Part shown: positions 1 through 9,147 of the stretch, piece by piece
How positions within the stretch are numbered: position 1 is the first letter of the stretch
Layout of the letters: each line of letters starts with the position of its first letter
Assembly (NCBI GenBank): GCA_910588235.1
Contig: CAJUOQ010000012.1
Span: 1 to 54,227 of the forward strand
Origin: an uncultured Atopostipes sp.
Lineage (GTDB): Bacteria; Bacillota; Bacilli; Lactobacillales; Carnobacteriaceae_A
Direction of reading: 5' to 3'
Length of the DNA: 54,227 nt
Notes under the pieces: generated by a model
Database searches by the model: none
Told to the model about the DNA's origin: nothing
The model's input: only the letters and a program-made list of their open reading frames with translations
Made by a program: the position numbers and the translations under genes

Positions 1-51
1 ATCCGTACGTCTGGTGGTGTGAGAGGACGATTTATTTCGTCCTACTCGATT
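1..51 (+). mobile_element. 3' end of a group II intron (domain V 3' strand and domain VI)
   Basis: Bases 1-14 resemble the 3' strand of a bacterial group II intron domain V. Bases 21-47 fold as domain VI: GAG (21-23) pairs with CTC (45-47), AGGACGA (24-30) pairs with TCGTCCT (37-43) around a TTTATT loop, and A44 is left as a single bulge, the expected branch-point adenosine. The 3' splice site should lie 7-8 nt after A44, at about 51-52. The rest of the intron, including any reverse transcriptase, is off the window. The fold is seen directly; the family assignment is from memory of domain V/VI sequences. Confidence 0.75.
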
Positions 52-133
52 TGGCTGATCGTTGAGGCGTAGGCGATTATATGCTAGGATATTTTAAGTT
101 AGAAAGAAGTATTTTAAAAAAAGGGGATATTAA

Positions 134-1060
134 ATGGTACAATTTATGAAAAAAATACCAGCGGGAACATTTTTAGTGCCGATGTTACTGAGCGCACTGT
201 TATACACAATCTGGCCTGATTTATTACGAATCGGTGGTGTAACAGAAGCTTTTCTTGGCGGCGGGAACATGAACTTTTTGATTGGTTTAATCACTTTTTG
301 TTCAGGCATCGGAATCGAAACAAAGAGTATTGGGCAACTTTTGAAACGCCATGGTGTCCTGCTCGTTGTTAAACTCATTTTAACCGTTGTATTAGGATTA
401 GGATTTGTGGCTCTCTTTGGCCAAGAAGGTATTTTTGGTATTAGTGCTTTAGCTTTTATTGTAACTATCACGAGCATCAATGCTGCTTTGTATGTCTCTT
501 TAGTCGATGATTACGGGTCAGAAGTAGACCAAGCAGCTTTTGGAATTATTAGTATTTATACCATTCCTGTCGTGCCGGTCTTTATTTATGCTTTACAAGG
601 AACGGGAGGAATAGATTTAATGCCGGTCGTGAATATCCTGATTCCATTGATTTTGGGCATTATTTTAGGAAACTTAGATCCAGAATTTAGAGATATTTTC
701 GGCAGTGGGGTATCATTACTCATTCCAGTCATCGGTTGGAAGACAGGGCAAACGTTAAACCTACTGGATGCTTTACAATCAGGTTTTATGGGGATCGTTT
801 TAGCGATTGTCTTTTATGTATTAATGAGCCCCTTAGTCTTTACGGATAAAAAGCTGCTCAATCATAACGGCGTCGTGCCGATGTCGATGAATGCAGTAGC
901 CGCATTCTCCTCATCTTTTCCAGCAATTATTGCACAAACAACGCCTGCGGTTGAACCTTATGTAGCGAGTGCTACTGCGCAAGTGTTAGCTGTGTCCTTA
1001 GTGACTGTGTTTGTCACCCCTATCTTTACGAAAAGACTCTACGAACAAGATAAGATGTAA
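134..1060 (+). CDS. kdgT: 2-keto-3-deoxygluconate permease family transporter
   Basis: Integral membrane protein of 308 aa with about ten hydrophobic segments, matching the KdgT family that imports 2-keto-3-deoxygluconate by proton symport. Family-like stretches include the glycine-rich NMNFLIGLITFCSGIGIE region near the N-terminus and the SMNAVAAFSSSFPA segment late in the protein. The ATG at 134 follows an AAGGGGAT ribosome binding site at 121-128. No KDG kinase or aldolase gene lies beside it, so the substrate is inferred from family only. The gene begins about 80 bp after the group II intron tail and is closed by a hairpin shared with the convergent GntR gene. Confidence 0.85.
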   Translation: MVQFMKKIPAGTFLVPMLLSALLYTIWPDLLRIGGVTEAFLGGGNMNFLIGLITFCSGIGIETKSIGQLLKRHGVLLVVKLILTVVLGLGFVALFGQEGIFGISALAFIVTITSINAALYVSLVDDYGSEVDQAAFGIISIYTIPVVPVFIYALQGTGGIDLMPVVNILIPLILGIILGNLDPEFRDIFGSGVSLLIPVIGWKTGQTLNLLDALQSGFMGIVLAIVFYVLMSPLVFTDKKLLNHNGVVPMSMNAVAAFSSSFPAIIAQTTPAVEPYVASATAQVLAVSLVTVFVTPIFTKRLYEQDKM

Positions 1061-1061
1061 A

Positions 1062-1102
1062 AAATAAGCCTTGAAATCAGCAGTTGATTTCAAGGTTTAT
1101 TT
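1062..1102. terminator. Bidirectional terminator between kdgT and the GntR gene
   Basis: CCTTGAAATCA (1069-1079) pairs perfectly with TGATTTCAAGG (1085-1095) around a 5-nt loop, flanked by A-rich and T-rich sequence on both sides. It can serve both convergent genes. Confidence 0.85.
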
Positions 1103-1111
1103 CTATTCAGT

Positions 1112-1852
1112 CTAAAAGGGACGTTCTGTCAGACTATGCTGTCGACGAGAAAAGTCAACGAACCGGAACCGGTCCACGCGATGACGAGATTCAGAAAACT
1201 GGAAATAACGTGCATTTTCTAAATACACATGGCTACTGATCACGACTAAATGATTATCTTCATCGCGAAGCGTCATTTGCGCGCGATCATCTTCTGTAAC
1301 ATTTTCTACCGTAATTTCTTTATTCGCAAAAGCAATCGGTAAATGTTGTTCATTTTCTAAGTAATCGTAAAGTGAATACTCCAAACGTTCATTAGGAATT
1401 TCACCGGTTACTTCTGGGCTTAAATAATCATAATCATAAATCACTCTTTGACCATCAATTTCGCGCACTCGTTCAATCGCAATGACTTCTTTACCAACAG
1501 GAAGCATCAACTTTTTGCTCAAAATTTCATCGACTTTGATTGTTTCATTGCGGAGCACAATGGTTTGCGCATTCATTTCTTGGGTATCAGCGAGTTCTTT
1601 AAAACTCGTTAAACCGGAAATGGGAAAATTAAATAAGCTAGGGTTCAAAACAATCGATCCCAGGCCTTGTTTCTTTTGGATTAAACCGTCTTGACTCAAG
1701 TAGTCCAAAGCTTTCCGAATCGTTTCGCGAGAAACGCCATATTCTTTAGCCATAGCATTTTCACTGGGTAAGAGTTCATTTTTAGGGTAAGCTTCAGACA
1801 TAATCTTTTGCTTTAATGTTAAATAAATTTCGTAATATTTATTCCTGCTCAA
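1112..1852 (-). CDS. GntR/HutC family transcriptional regulator
   Basis: A 246-aa repressor-type protein. The N-terminal winged helix-turn-helix (about residues 7-70, with LPSENAMAKEYGVSRETIRK) is classic GntR. It is followed by a UTRA ligand-binding domain (about 90-235), which puts it in the HutC/TreR subfamily that senses sugar phosphates or similar small effectors. The start is TTG at 1852, preceded by GGAGGTG 5 nt upstream. It lies directly downstream of pulA on the same strand, 55 bp away, so it probably regulates alpha-glucan use or itself. The 10-bp palindrome at 1878-1900 is a candidate operator. The effector is unknown. Confidence 0.85.
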   Translation of the reverse strand: MSRNKYYEIYLTLKQKIMSEAYPKNELLPSENAMAKEYGVSRETIRKALDYLSQDGLIQKKQGLGSIVLNPSLFNFPISGLTSFKELADTQEMNAQTIVLRNETIKVDEILSKKLMLPVGKEVIAIERVREIDGQRVIYDYDYLSPEVTGEIPNERLEYSLYDYLENEQHLPIAFANKEITVENVTEDDRAQMTLRDEDNHLVVISSHVYLENARYFQFSESRHRVDRFRFVDFSRRQHSLTERPF

Positions 1853-1877
1853 TCGGACACCTCCATCACTGAATGTA

Positions 1878-1900
1878 TAAAGAATAGACGCTATTCTTTA
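1878..1900. promoter_or_regulatory. Perfect 10-bp inverted repeat between pulA and the GntR gene
   Basis: TAAAGAATAG (1878-1887) is the exact reverse complement of CTATTCTTTA (1891-1900), separated by ACG. It could be the GntR operator or a weak terminator of pulA. The AT-rich stem, 3-nt loop and poor T-run make an operator at least as likely. Confidence 0.5.
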
Positions 1901-1907
1901 AAATTTA

Positions 1908-3917
1908 TTATCGTTCGATTGCGAGAATATAAACTTCTCTGGGGTTTAAAATAATTGATTGTCCGCGAATCGTCCCTAACCCTTCAGCGTTTGCTTCATG
2001 GATGTTTGCTAGAATGGTCCATTCCTGATGGTTGTTATCCGGATCAGGAGGCAAGGTGAAAGATTGTGGTTGCTTTCCGGTATTTGCTGCGACGACCATG
2101 CTATCCCATTTTGAATCAGCTTCAATCACATTAGGAATTAAATAAGCCAAAACATTTTCGGGGGTGCGTTTGAAATAGATCATATTGGCTGTTCGCTTGG
2201 TCTCATCTCGCAAGGGCGGGTAGGATTTACGAATCTCGATCATTTCGCGATAATAATCCATTAAATCCTGGTTATCTTTTGCTCGCGACCAATCTAAATG
2301 ATTCACAGCGATCGAGGCGTTATAAGTATTCGGATTTCCATATTTTGTACGTGCGAATTCTTCACCCGCTTGGATAAAAATACCGCCTTGTGCGGTGAAT
2401 AAGATCGCCGCATTTATTTTATTCATGGCAATTAAATGAGATTGGCGCTCGTAGTGGTCAGGTCCTTCAGTAGACAGCACTAATTTGTCATATAAGGTAA
2501 AATTATCGTGGGCAGAGCTATAATTGACAACTTCTTTGGGAAGACGTGCCCACGTTTTATATTCAGGGAGATGATATTCACCGGCATCCATCTGCGTATT
2601 GGCCATAATTGCTGCGATTAAATCTATATTTTTAAAATGACTCGTTTCTTCGTTATTTGCTCCTTGTAAAAAAGCTGCATCATGCGCTAAAAAAACGTGG
2701 CCTTTAATCGCGTCCCGGAATTCGGCATTGAATAGTGCAATGTCTTCGGAATAATCATGCACATGATTGCGGTCAGCTGGTTTATAAGGTTCAGGCAGAG
2801 CTAATTCGCCACCCGCCCAAGGTTCGCCATAAATAATCACATCTTCATAGCCATGCGCATCGAAAGCTTGGCGGATTTCATTCATCGTTTCCGTATCATG
2901 AACGCCCATTAAGTCAAAGCGAAAACCGTCAATATGATATTCTTCGATCCAATATAACAACGAATCAATCATATATTTGCGCATCATTGTACGCTCGCTT
3001 GCTATTTCATTGCCGACTCCCGAACCATTGGAAAAGTTTCCGTTCTCATCTTGACGATAGTAATAATCGGGAACCGTCCACTGAAACCAAGAATCTTCGG
3101 TATAATAAGTATGGTTATAGACAACATCCATAACGACACCAATATCTTTTTTATGTAAGCTTTGGATCAGTTGTTTTAACTCTTTGATACGGGTTTTTGG
3201 ATCATGGGGATCACTCGCATACTTTCCTTCAGGGACCATATAGTTTTTAGGGTTATAGCCCCAATTATAGGTCTCTTGATCTTCCTCATCATTCGCAAAA
3301 TCATAAATAGGCAGTAAATGAACGTAGTTAACCTCTAATTGGTTCAAATAATTTAGACCCGTAGGAAATGTACCCGCGTCATAAAGCGTCGTGTTTTCTT
3401 CTGTAAAACCTAAGTACTTCCCTTGATAATCCGGGCGAATACCTGAAGCGGCATCACTCGAAAAATCTTCCACATGGACTTCCCAAATCATAGCGTCAGT
3501 AATACTTTTCTGCATGACGTGTTCGTCTTGTTCCCAACCTTCAGGATCGGTTTCATCTAAGTGAATGATCGCTGTTCGATCCCCATTGATTCCGACTGCC
3601 TTTGAGTATAAATCGGGGGCCTCTGTTTCAGAATCTGGATGCTTAAAGCGATAAGTATAAAAGAAACCCTCTAAATCTTCAGTCATTTCGACAACCCACA
3701 CATTGTCAAGAAGAGTCATCGGAATCTGTTTGACTAAAGAAGACTCTTTGATGTTACCTGTTTTATAAATGTTTAAAAAGACTTCTTTGGCTAACGGCGA
3801 CCACACTTTAAACGTATAAGTACCATCAACAAAAGTTAGCCCCAAATCATTTCCTGGATAAGCGCGAGTTTCCAATTCGTCAATTTTTTTGATGAGTGTT
3901 TCCATAGAATCTAACAT
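1908..3917 (-). CDS. pulA: Type I pullulanase (GH13)
   Basis: Debranching enzyme hydrolysing alpha-1,6 links in pullulan, glycogen or limit dextrins. It has an N-terminal CBM48-like beta domain (about 20-110) and a GH13 barrel. The type I pullulanase signature appears as YNWGYNP (about 217-223). GH13 blocks follow: DVVYNH (about 265-270), DGFRFDLMG with nucleophile Asp about 335, YGEPW with Glu about 365, and SAHDN with Asp about 471. There is no signal peptide, so it acts inside the cell on imported or stored glucan. I start at ATG 3917 (669 aa), with AAAGG 8 nt upstream; an in-frame TTG at 3938 lacks a good site. A cre-like site lies upstream. Confidence 0.92.
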   Translation of the reverse strand: MLDSMETLIKKIDELETRAYPGNDLGLTFVDGTYTFKVWSPLAKEVFLNIYKTGNIKESSLVKQIPMTLLDNVWVVEMTEDLEGFFYTYRFKHPDSETEAPDLYSKAVGINGDRTAIIHLDETDPEGWEQDEHVMQKSITDAMIWEVHVEDFSSDAASGIRPDYQGKYLGFTEENTTLYDAGTFPTGLNYLNQLEVNYVHLLPIYDFANDEEDQETYNWGYNPKNYMVPEGKYASDPHDPKTRIKELKQLIQSLHKKDIGVVMDVVYNHTYYTEDSWFQWTVPDYYYRQDENGNFSNGSGVGNEIASERTMMRKYMIDSLLYWIEEYHIDGFRFDLMGVHDTETMNEIRQAFDAHGYEDVIIYGEPWAGGELALPEPYKPADRNHVHDYSEDIALFNAEFRDAIKGHVFLAHDAAFLQGANNEETSHFKNIDLIAAIMANTQMDAGEYHLPEYKTWARLPKEVVNYSSAHDNFTLYDKLVLSTEGPDHYERQSHLIAMNKINAAILFTAQGGIFIQAGEEFARTKYGNPNTYNASIAVNHLDWSRAKDNQDLMDYYREMIEIRKSYPPLRDETKRTANMIYFKRTPENVLAYLIPNVIEADSKWDSMVVAANTGKQPQSFTLPPDPDNNHQEWTILANIHEANAEGLGTIRGQSIILNPREVYILAIER

Positions 3918-3949
3918 GGCCGTTACCTTTCTCTTCAATGATTAACTGA

Positions 3950-3987
3950 ATTATAGCATATTGAGGTCAGTGATGATAGCGGTTTTA
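3950..3987 (-). promoter_or_regulatory. pulA promoter (extended -10) with overlapping cre-like site
   Basis: On the minus strand TGCTATAAT (plus 3950-3958) is an extended -10. TAAAACCGCTATCA (plus 3974-3987) matches the CcpA cre consensus TGWNANCGNTNWCA at all but the second position and is centred near -38, where binding would block the polymerase. Catabolite repression of pulA is inferred. Confidence 0.5.
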
Positions 3988-4128
3988 TTTGCTTTAGATA
4001 AACTTGTATAGACAAAACCAGATAAAATATTTTAAGAAAATGTTTTTAAGGGATTATTTTTAGTCAATGGGCTTTTCATTAAAAAAATCACCAATAAAAG
4101 CGATAGAACTTAAACTTTAGCTATTATT

Positions 4129-4140
4129 TGTTATACTATA
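4129..4140 (+). promoter_or_regulatory. Likely -10 region for the lipoprotein gene
   Basis: TATACT at 4132-4137 lies about 40 bp before the AAGGAGG site of the lipoprotein gene. No convincing -35 is seen. Confidence 0.4.
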
Positions 4141-4185
4141 GGGTTAGAAATAGGTGTCGATATAAAAGACTTCAAGGAGGAAAAT

Positions 4186-4776
4186 TTGATTAAAAAGCTA
4201 TTATTATTCAGTTTATTAAGTCTACTATTAGGAGCTTGTGCGACTGAAAACGATCCAAAAGAGCAAACGGTTCCCGTAGAAGAAGTAGAAATACTAACTC
4301 CTGAGATGACTACAACCTTTAAACCAAAAGTTACAGCATTACGAGAACTTAGTGAAGAGGACTATCAAATCTATGAAGAACTATTAGAAGTTGTAGCAGA
4401 AAACACTGATGACGACCGAGAAGCGATTTACAAAATAGCCCCAAAGTATGAGAAAGAACCAGAAGAATTATGGAAATTTTGGTTAGAAAGTAAGGACACC
4501 GTTAAATATGGTGACATGGGTGAAACAGCTATTGTGGATGCAGATTTTTTACGTTTAATTGAACAAGTTATCGAACAAAATATCAGCGGACAGGAAATCA
4601 ACGTGGGCGCTCCACGAACTGAGTGGGACGAAGAGGAACAGATCTCTATTTCGAATGTCCAAGTGGAGATTGATGGCAAGCAACACCATTTCCGGGTAAA
4701 GCTTAACTACAGCGAAGATTATCGAACAGCTCAACTCATGAGCTTAAGAGTTGATGGGAAATCTGTCGCATTTTAA
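4186..4776 (+). CDS. Putative lipoprotein, function unknown
   Basis: 196 aa with a lipoprotein signal peptide: two Lys, a Leu-rich core, and lipobox LLGAC with the lipidated Cys at residue 18. The mature part is acidic and mixed alpha/beta in appearance. I do not recognise its family. The start is TTG at 4186, with a perfect AAGGAGG 5 nt upstream (4174-4180). It stands alone between divergent pulA and the DUF1275 gene. It should be anchored on the outer face of the cytoplasmic membrane. Confidence 0.75.
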   Translation: MIKKLLLFSLLSLLLGACATENDPKEQTVPVEEVEILTPEMTTTFKPKVTALRELSEEDYQIYEELLEVVAENTDDDREAIYKIAPKYEKEPEELWKFWLESKDTVKYGDMGETAIVDADFLRLIEQVIEQNISGQEINVGAPRTEWDEEEQISISNVQVEIDGKQHHFRVKLNYSEDYRTAQLMSLRVDGKSVAF

Positions 4777-4959
4777 CCATTATGGACAAAAGAATGAATC
4801 TTCTTATTATATATAGCTTCTTTTTTGAAGAGGATCGTTTGATTGGATAAGGCTCGCTGATTGTATTTTTAATAAGTTGCTGCCCAATATGAGGAGCTAT
4901 GCTATTTCAATTATTGAGGATATTGGACGAGTAAATTGAAGGGGTTGGAGGAGAGGTAA

Positions 4960-5634
4960 ATGGAAAAACGCATTTCAAAAGAGTTGATTTGGGTATGGTT
5001 ATTGTATCTATCAGCCGGTTACCTAAATGCATTAACTCTATTGTTGTTCTCTGAGACAGCTGTGGGACAGACCGGAAGAATGACGAGTATGGTGTTTCAT
5101 TTTTTTCAAAACAATGAGAAAATGGCTTATCAATTGTTATTTTTAAGTATCGCTTTTTTAGCGGGGGCAGTGCTTAGTGGCTTGTTTTTTTCTAGAAAAA
5201 AATTTGATCCTCAAAATAAAAAAGTAGGATGGGTTCCCATTCTTTTAGGGACAGGCTTAATCTTGGTCGATTTTATTCCTGATTTGTCTCCTTTTGTGTT
5301 GTATTACGTATGTCTACTATTGGGTATTCAAAATAGTTTATATGTTTCTTATCGAAATTCAAGTGTGTCTTCGACGGCATTAACTTCTGCTATTTCGAAT
5401 TTTGGAGCAGCGATAGGGAATTTAGTCCGAGGAGAAAAGGAATCGGTACAGCGTATTATTTATTTTAGTGGCGATGTTTTTGCGCATATTCTGGGCGCTT
5501 CCTTATGTTTTGCGCTGGCTCTGTATAATAATCGTTTATTACTAGAGATGGGCGCTCTTTTGTACATGATTATTGGTGGTTATTTTTGGTTCTTTCGTAA
5601 AGATTTTTCCATTGATGGGTCTTCAATTGGTTAA
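4960..5634 (+). CDS. YoaK/DUF1275 family membrane protein
   Basis: 224 aa with about six hydrophobic segments. Family hallmarks of DUF1275 are visible: SAGYLNALTLL in the first helix, a GRMTSM loop, and the mid-protein LLGIQNSLYVSYRNS segment that matches the family's GxQNA region. The biochemical role of the family is not established. The ATG at 4960 follows GGAGGAGAGG. The downstream gluconate kinase starts 38 bp after its stop, so the two may be co-transcribed, although no functional link is known. Confidence 0.8.
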   Translation: MEKRISKELIWVWLLYLSAGYLNALTLLLFSETAVGQTGRMTSMVFHFFQNNEKMAYQLLFLSIAFLAGAVLSGLFFSRKKFDPQNKKVGWVPILLGTGLILVDFIPDLSPFVLYYVCLLLGIQNSLYVSYRNSSVSSTALTSAISNFGAAIGNLVRGEKESVQRIIYFSGDVFAHILGASLCFALALYNNRLLLEMGALLYMIIGGYFWFFRKDFSIDGSSIG

Positions 5635-5672
5635 AGCAAAGACAAAAATATAAAAAGAATGGAGTAGAGTAC

Positions 5673-7151
5673 GTGGAAAAGTATATGTTAGGCATTGATA
5701 TTGGAACGACAAATGTAAAAGCTGCTTTGTATTCTTACGCTGGAGTGGAGGTATTCGTCGCTTCTACTTCTTATCCTTTACAAACAGATGAGGAGGGGGC
5801 AGCGATACAAGATGCGACTGAAATAAAAGAAGGCGTCTTTCAGGTGATTCAGGAAGTAACAGCCGAATGTCATAAAAGAAATTGGAAGATATCCTTTATT
5901 TCTTTTAGTGCCGCGATGCATAGCCTGCTAGCAGTTGACAAAGAAGGACAAGCTATGACCCCTCTCTTAACGTGGGGAGATCGTCGGGCGGAACCGTATG
6001 TTCAACAAGTAAAAGAGGAAAGTCGAAGAGATATTTACCAGCGAACGGGGACGCCGATTCACCCGATGTCACCGTTTGTTAAATTACTTTGGTTGCAAGC
6101 GGAACATCCGGAAGTGATTGAAAACGCCCATCGGCTTGTGGGGATCAAAAGCTATATTTTATATCAATTTTTAAATGAGTACTATACAGATTATTCGATT
6201 GCCAATGCGACAGGTCTTTTTAATATGGAAAATTTGGCTTGGGACCAAGAAATTTTAGAGTTCGTAGAACTATCAGAAACTCAATTACCAGAAATTGTTC
6301 TGACCACGCAATGGTTCACCGCTAGCAATAAAGAATTACTCGCTGAATTGGGGCTTTCTTCGAATATAAAACTGGTGATGGGCGCTAGCGATGGCTGCTT
6401 GTCTAACCTTGGAGTCAATGCATTAGATCCAGGTTCGGTTGCTTTGACGATCGGGACAAGTGGGGCCATTCGTTCAGTGGTTGACCGGCCCTTAACCGAT
6501 GTAAAAGAGCGGACATTTTGTTATGCCTTAACAGCAAATCATTGGGTCGTGGGCGGACCAGTAAATAATGGAGGAATTGTTTTAGATTGGGCACGAGCAA
6601 ACTTTCATGTAGAAGATTACGAAACGCTGATGCAGCAAATTGAAACGATTCAACCAGGCGCAAATAATTTATTCTTTCACCCTTATTTAGTGGGCGAACG
6701 AGCCCCAATTTGGCAAACAGAAGTGCGTGGTTCTTTCTACGGCTTATCCTTACATCATCAGAATGAACATCTGTTACGAGCGGTTTTGGAAGGAATTAAT
6801 TTCAATCTCTATGCCGTTTACCAAGCGATTACAGATGTGATTGGAGACCAAACAAAAGAAATTTCCGTTACAGGCGGCTTCACAAAATCAGCTACTTGGC
6901 TGCAAATGCTGGCGGATATTTTTGGCTTGCAGATCAATGTGATGAATGTCACTGAAAATGCATGTTTCGGAGCGGTTCTCTTGGGTTTATTGGCCACCGA
7001 TGAAATAAACGACTTCTCTGAGATTGCTGAAATGACCTCAATCACTCAACGCTATACACCCAATGTAGAGAATCATGCCTTTTATCAAGAACATTTTAAA
7101 AAATATCAAAAATTAAATTCTTATATTTTGGAAATGTCTAAAGTCCTTTAA
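5673..7151 (+). CDS. gntK: Gluconate kinase, FGGY family
   Basis: A 492-aa sugar kinase with an N-terminal phosphate loop GIDIGTTNVK (about 7-16) and a C-terminal FGGY ATPase fold (VTGGFTKSATWLQMLADIFG). The segment TGTPIHPMSPFVKLLWL and the GASDGCLSNLG motif are typical of gluconokinases rather than xylulokinases. The product would be 6-phosphogluconate for the pentose phosphate pathway. The start is GTG at 5673 with GGAG 8 nt upstream. No gluconate permease (GntP) lies beside it. The KdgT-type permease 4.6 kb upstream might bring in a related sugar acid, but that is speculation. Confidence 0.85.
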   Translation: MEKYMLGIDIGTTNVKAALYSYAGVEVFVASTSYPLQTDEEGAAIQDATEIKEGVFQVIQEVTAECHKRNWKISFISFSAAMHSLLAVDKEGQAMTPLLTWGDRRAEPYVQQVKEESRRDIYQRTGTPIHPMSPFVKLLWLQAEHPEVIENAHRLVGIKSYILYQFLNEYYTDYSIANATGLFNMENLAWDQEILEFVELSETQLPEIVLTTQWFTASNKELLAELGLSSNIKLVMGASDGCLSNLGVNALDPGSVALTIGTSGAIRSVVDRPLTDVKERTFCYALTANHWVVGGPVNNGGIVLDWARANFHVEDYETLMQQIETIQPGANNLFFHPYLVGERAPIWQTEVRGSFYGLSLHHQNEHLLRAVLEGINFNLYAVYQAITDVIGDQTKEISVTGGFTKSATWLQMLADIFGLQINVMNVTENACFGAVLLGLLATDEINDFSEIAEMTSITQRYTPNVENHAFYQEHFKKYQKLNSYILEMSKVL

Positions 7152-7152
7152 T

Positions 7153-7222
7153 TGAATAGTGCTTCTAATTCAAACATAAAGAAAAAGAGTAGAGGGCTCT
7201 ACTCTTTAAACGTTCTATTCAA
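7153..7222. terminator. Bidirectional terminator between gntK and the metal ATPase
   Basis: AAAGAGTAGAG (7184-7194) pairs with CTCTACTCTTT (7197-7207). An outer repeat, TTGAATAG (7153-7160) with CTATTCAA (7215-7222), can extend the structure between these convergent genes. Confidence 0.8.
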
Positions 7223-7226
7223 TAGA

Positions 7227-9113
7227 TTATTTTCTATAGCGCAATAAACGTAAGCTGTTTAATATCACCAGAATCGTGCTGCCTTCGTGACCAATAACCC
7301 CTAAAGGCAAGTTAATCGTCTGCAGTAAATTTGAAATAATCAGCAAAATAATGACTGTAACGGAAAAAATAATATTTTGGAGGACAATTTTTTCGGTTCG
7401 TTTTGAAATACTTAAAGAAAAAGGAATTTGCAGTAAATCATCCTGGATCAATACTACATCCGCGGTCTCCATCGCCACATCGGTGCCACTACCTAAAGCA
7501 AAACCGATATCTGCAGTGGCAAGTGCCGGTGCATCGTTAATACCATCGCCAACCATGGCTACGTGGCCATACTCTTTTTGTAAATCTTTTATAATGGTGG
7601 CTTTCTCTTGGGGTAATAAGTTTGCGCGGACATCGTCAATCCCGATTTCTTGAGCGATATTATTGGCTGTCCGTTCTTCATCTCCTGTCAGCATGACCGT
7701 TTGAATATTTAAGTCATGAAGGAATCGAATCGTCTCTTTTGCCTCTTTTTTCAAGCGATCTGCTAAGGCATAATAAGCTTGAAATTGCCCCTCTTCGCTG
7801 ACAAAGATAACTGTTTTTCCTGCGGCTTCTAATTGTAAAACTTGTTCATTTTCTGAGGCTGAAAGAGCGCTAACTCCCTTTTCATTTAAGGCAAATTGAC
7901 GGTTACCGATGCGCCAAGTTTTTTCATTATAGGTAAAAGAAAATCCTTTGCCGGTAATATCTTCCAAACGATGAAGCGGAATGGTCTTCACGTCGGGTAA
8001 GGCATTTAAGAAAGCTGTGGCGATCGGATGTGTGGAGCTGGTCTCCGCTGATTTGACTAATTGGTCGATGAGTGGTTTTAACGTTTCATCGTGATAGTAT
8101 TGGTTCACGACTTCCGGTTGGCCTTCGGTGAGCGTACCGGTTTTGTCGAAAACAACCGCTTGGACATCGGTGGTTCGGTCAATGACATCGCCCCCTTTAA
8201 ATAAAATCCCGTTTTTAGCTGCACGGCTAATAGTAGATAAGTTTGCTGGAGCAACACTGGCTACAAGTGCACAAGGTGAAGCAACGGTTAACAATACCAT
8301 TCCCCGGTAAAAAGCTTCTTCCCAACTCCAATGAAAGAGCAAAGGCATCAGGAGAATAAATAAAGGGACGGCGACTAAAACCACTTTTACATAAGTATCT
8401 TCGATTTGTTGAATCTTACTATCTGTTTTAGAAGGAGACGCTTGCGCTTCTTCCACCATCCGAATAATTTTTGAAAATAGAGTATCTTGATCTTCAACAG
8501 TGACTGTCATATCGAAAGCTGCTTCTTCATTAATCGTGCCTCCAATTAAATCATCCCCGTGATACTTCGTAACGGCTAGCGGCTCGCCTGTAATGGCTGC
8601 TTCGTTAACTACTGCTACAAAATCATCTAACTGACCATCGATCGGGATCGCTTCACCTTTACGGACTTGTAGCCGATCGCCAATGGCCAATGCGGTTGTC
8701 GGTGTTTCAACAATCTCACCATTCGTTGTATATTTTCTAGCGACATCAGGCGTCACTTTCATTAATTCTGAAATGGCGGCAGAAGTTTTAGCTAGACTCA
8801 TCGCTTCCAGTGATTCAGCCAGTGAGAAAATAAAGATGAGAAGCGCGCCTTCCATCCAATAACCAATGATACTGGCGCCAATCGCTGCCAAAATCATTAA
8901 GACATCGACATTCAATTTCTTCTCTTTAACCAAATCATGGTAAGCATTTAGAAAAGAAAAATAACCGCCAATCATAAAAGCAATAATAAAAGTAGGAACC
9001 GCTGCTTGGTGTCCCTGAATATTTAAAATAAAGCCGATAACAATTAAACATCCACTGATAATCGTCAAAGTCATCTCGCGGTTTTGCTTGATCCAACCCC
9101 AAATATTTTTCAA
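7227..9113 (-). CDS. pfeT: P1B-4 type metal-exporting ATPase, probable Fe(II) efflux pump (PfeT/PmtA-like)
   Basis: A 628-aa P-type ATPase with no N-terminal heavy-metal-binding domain. Seen in order: two hydrophobic pairs, the TGE actuator motif (175-177), SPC in the transport helix (279-281), phosphorylated Asp in DKTGT (D323), the GDGIND hinge, and HEGST in the last helix (609-613). SPC plus HEGGT/HEGST marks the P1B-4 subgroup (Fe, Co), as opposed to CPC plus Asp in Zn/Cd pumps. B. subtilis PfeT and Streptococcus PmtA are PerR-controlled Fe(II) exporters of this group, and a Per box lies on this promoter. The start is TTG at 9113 with AGGAGG 7 nt upstream. Cobalt or zinc remain possible substrates. 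Confidence 0.85.
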   Translation of the reverse strand: MKNIWGWIKQNREMTLTIISGCLIVIGFILNIQGHQAAVPTFIIAFMIGGYFSFLNAYHDLVKEKKLNVDVLMILAAIGASIIGYWMEGALLIFIFSLAESLEAMSLAKTSAAISELMKVTPDVARKYTTNGEIVETPTTALAIGDRLQVRKGEAIPIDGQLDDFVAVVNEAAITGEPLAVTKYHGDDLIGGTINEEAAFDMTVTVEDQDTLFSKIIRMVEEAQASPSKTDSKIQQIEDTYVKVVLVAVPLFILLMPLLFHWSWEEAFYRGMVLLTVASPCALVASVAPANLSTISRAAKNGILFKGGDVIDRTTDVQAVVFDKTGTLTEGQPEVVNQYYHDETLKPLIDQLVKSAETSSTHPIATAFLNALPDVKTIPLHRLEDITGKGFSFTYNEKTWRIGNRQFALNEKGVSALSASENEQVLQLEAAGKTVIFVSEEGQFQAYYALADRLKKEAKETIRFLHDLNIQTVMLTGDEERTANNIAQEIGIDDVRANLLPQEKATIIKDLQKEYGHVAMVGDGINDAPALATADIGFALGSGTDVAMETADVVLIQDDLLQIPFSLSISKRTEKIVLQNIIFSVTVIILLIISNLLQTINLPLGVIGHEGSTILVILNSLRLLRYRK

Positions 9114-9147
9114 TCGAATTCCTCCTGTTCATCTTTCAAGCTCTTAT

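Noticed and set aside
130..480. 116-aa minus-strand open frame
   Set aside because: Shadow of the kdgT gene with no ribosome site and a Pro/Lys-rich nonsense-like composition.
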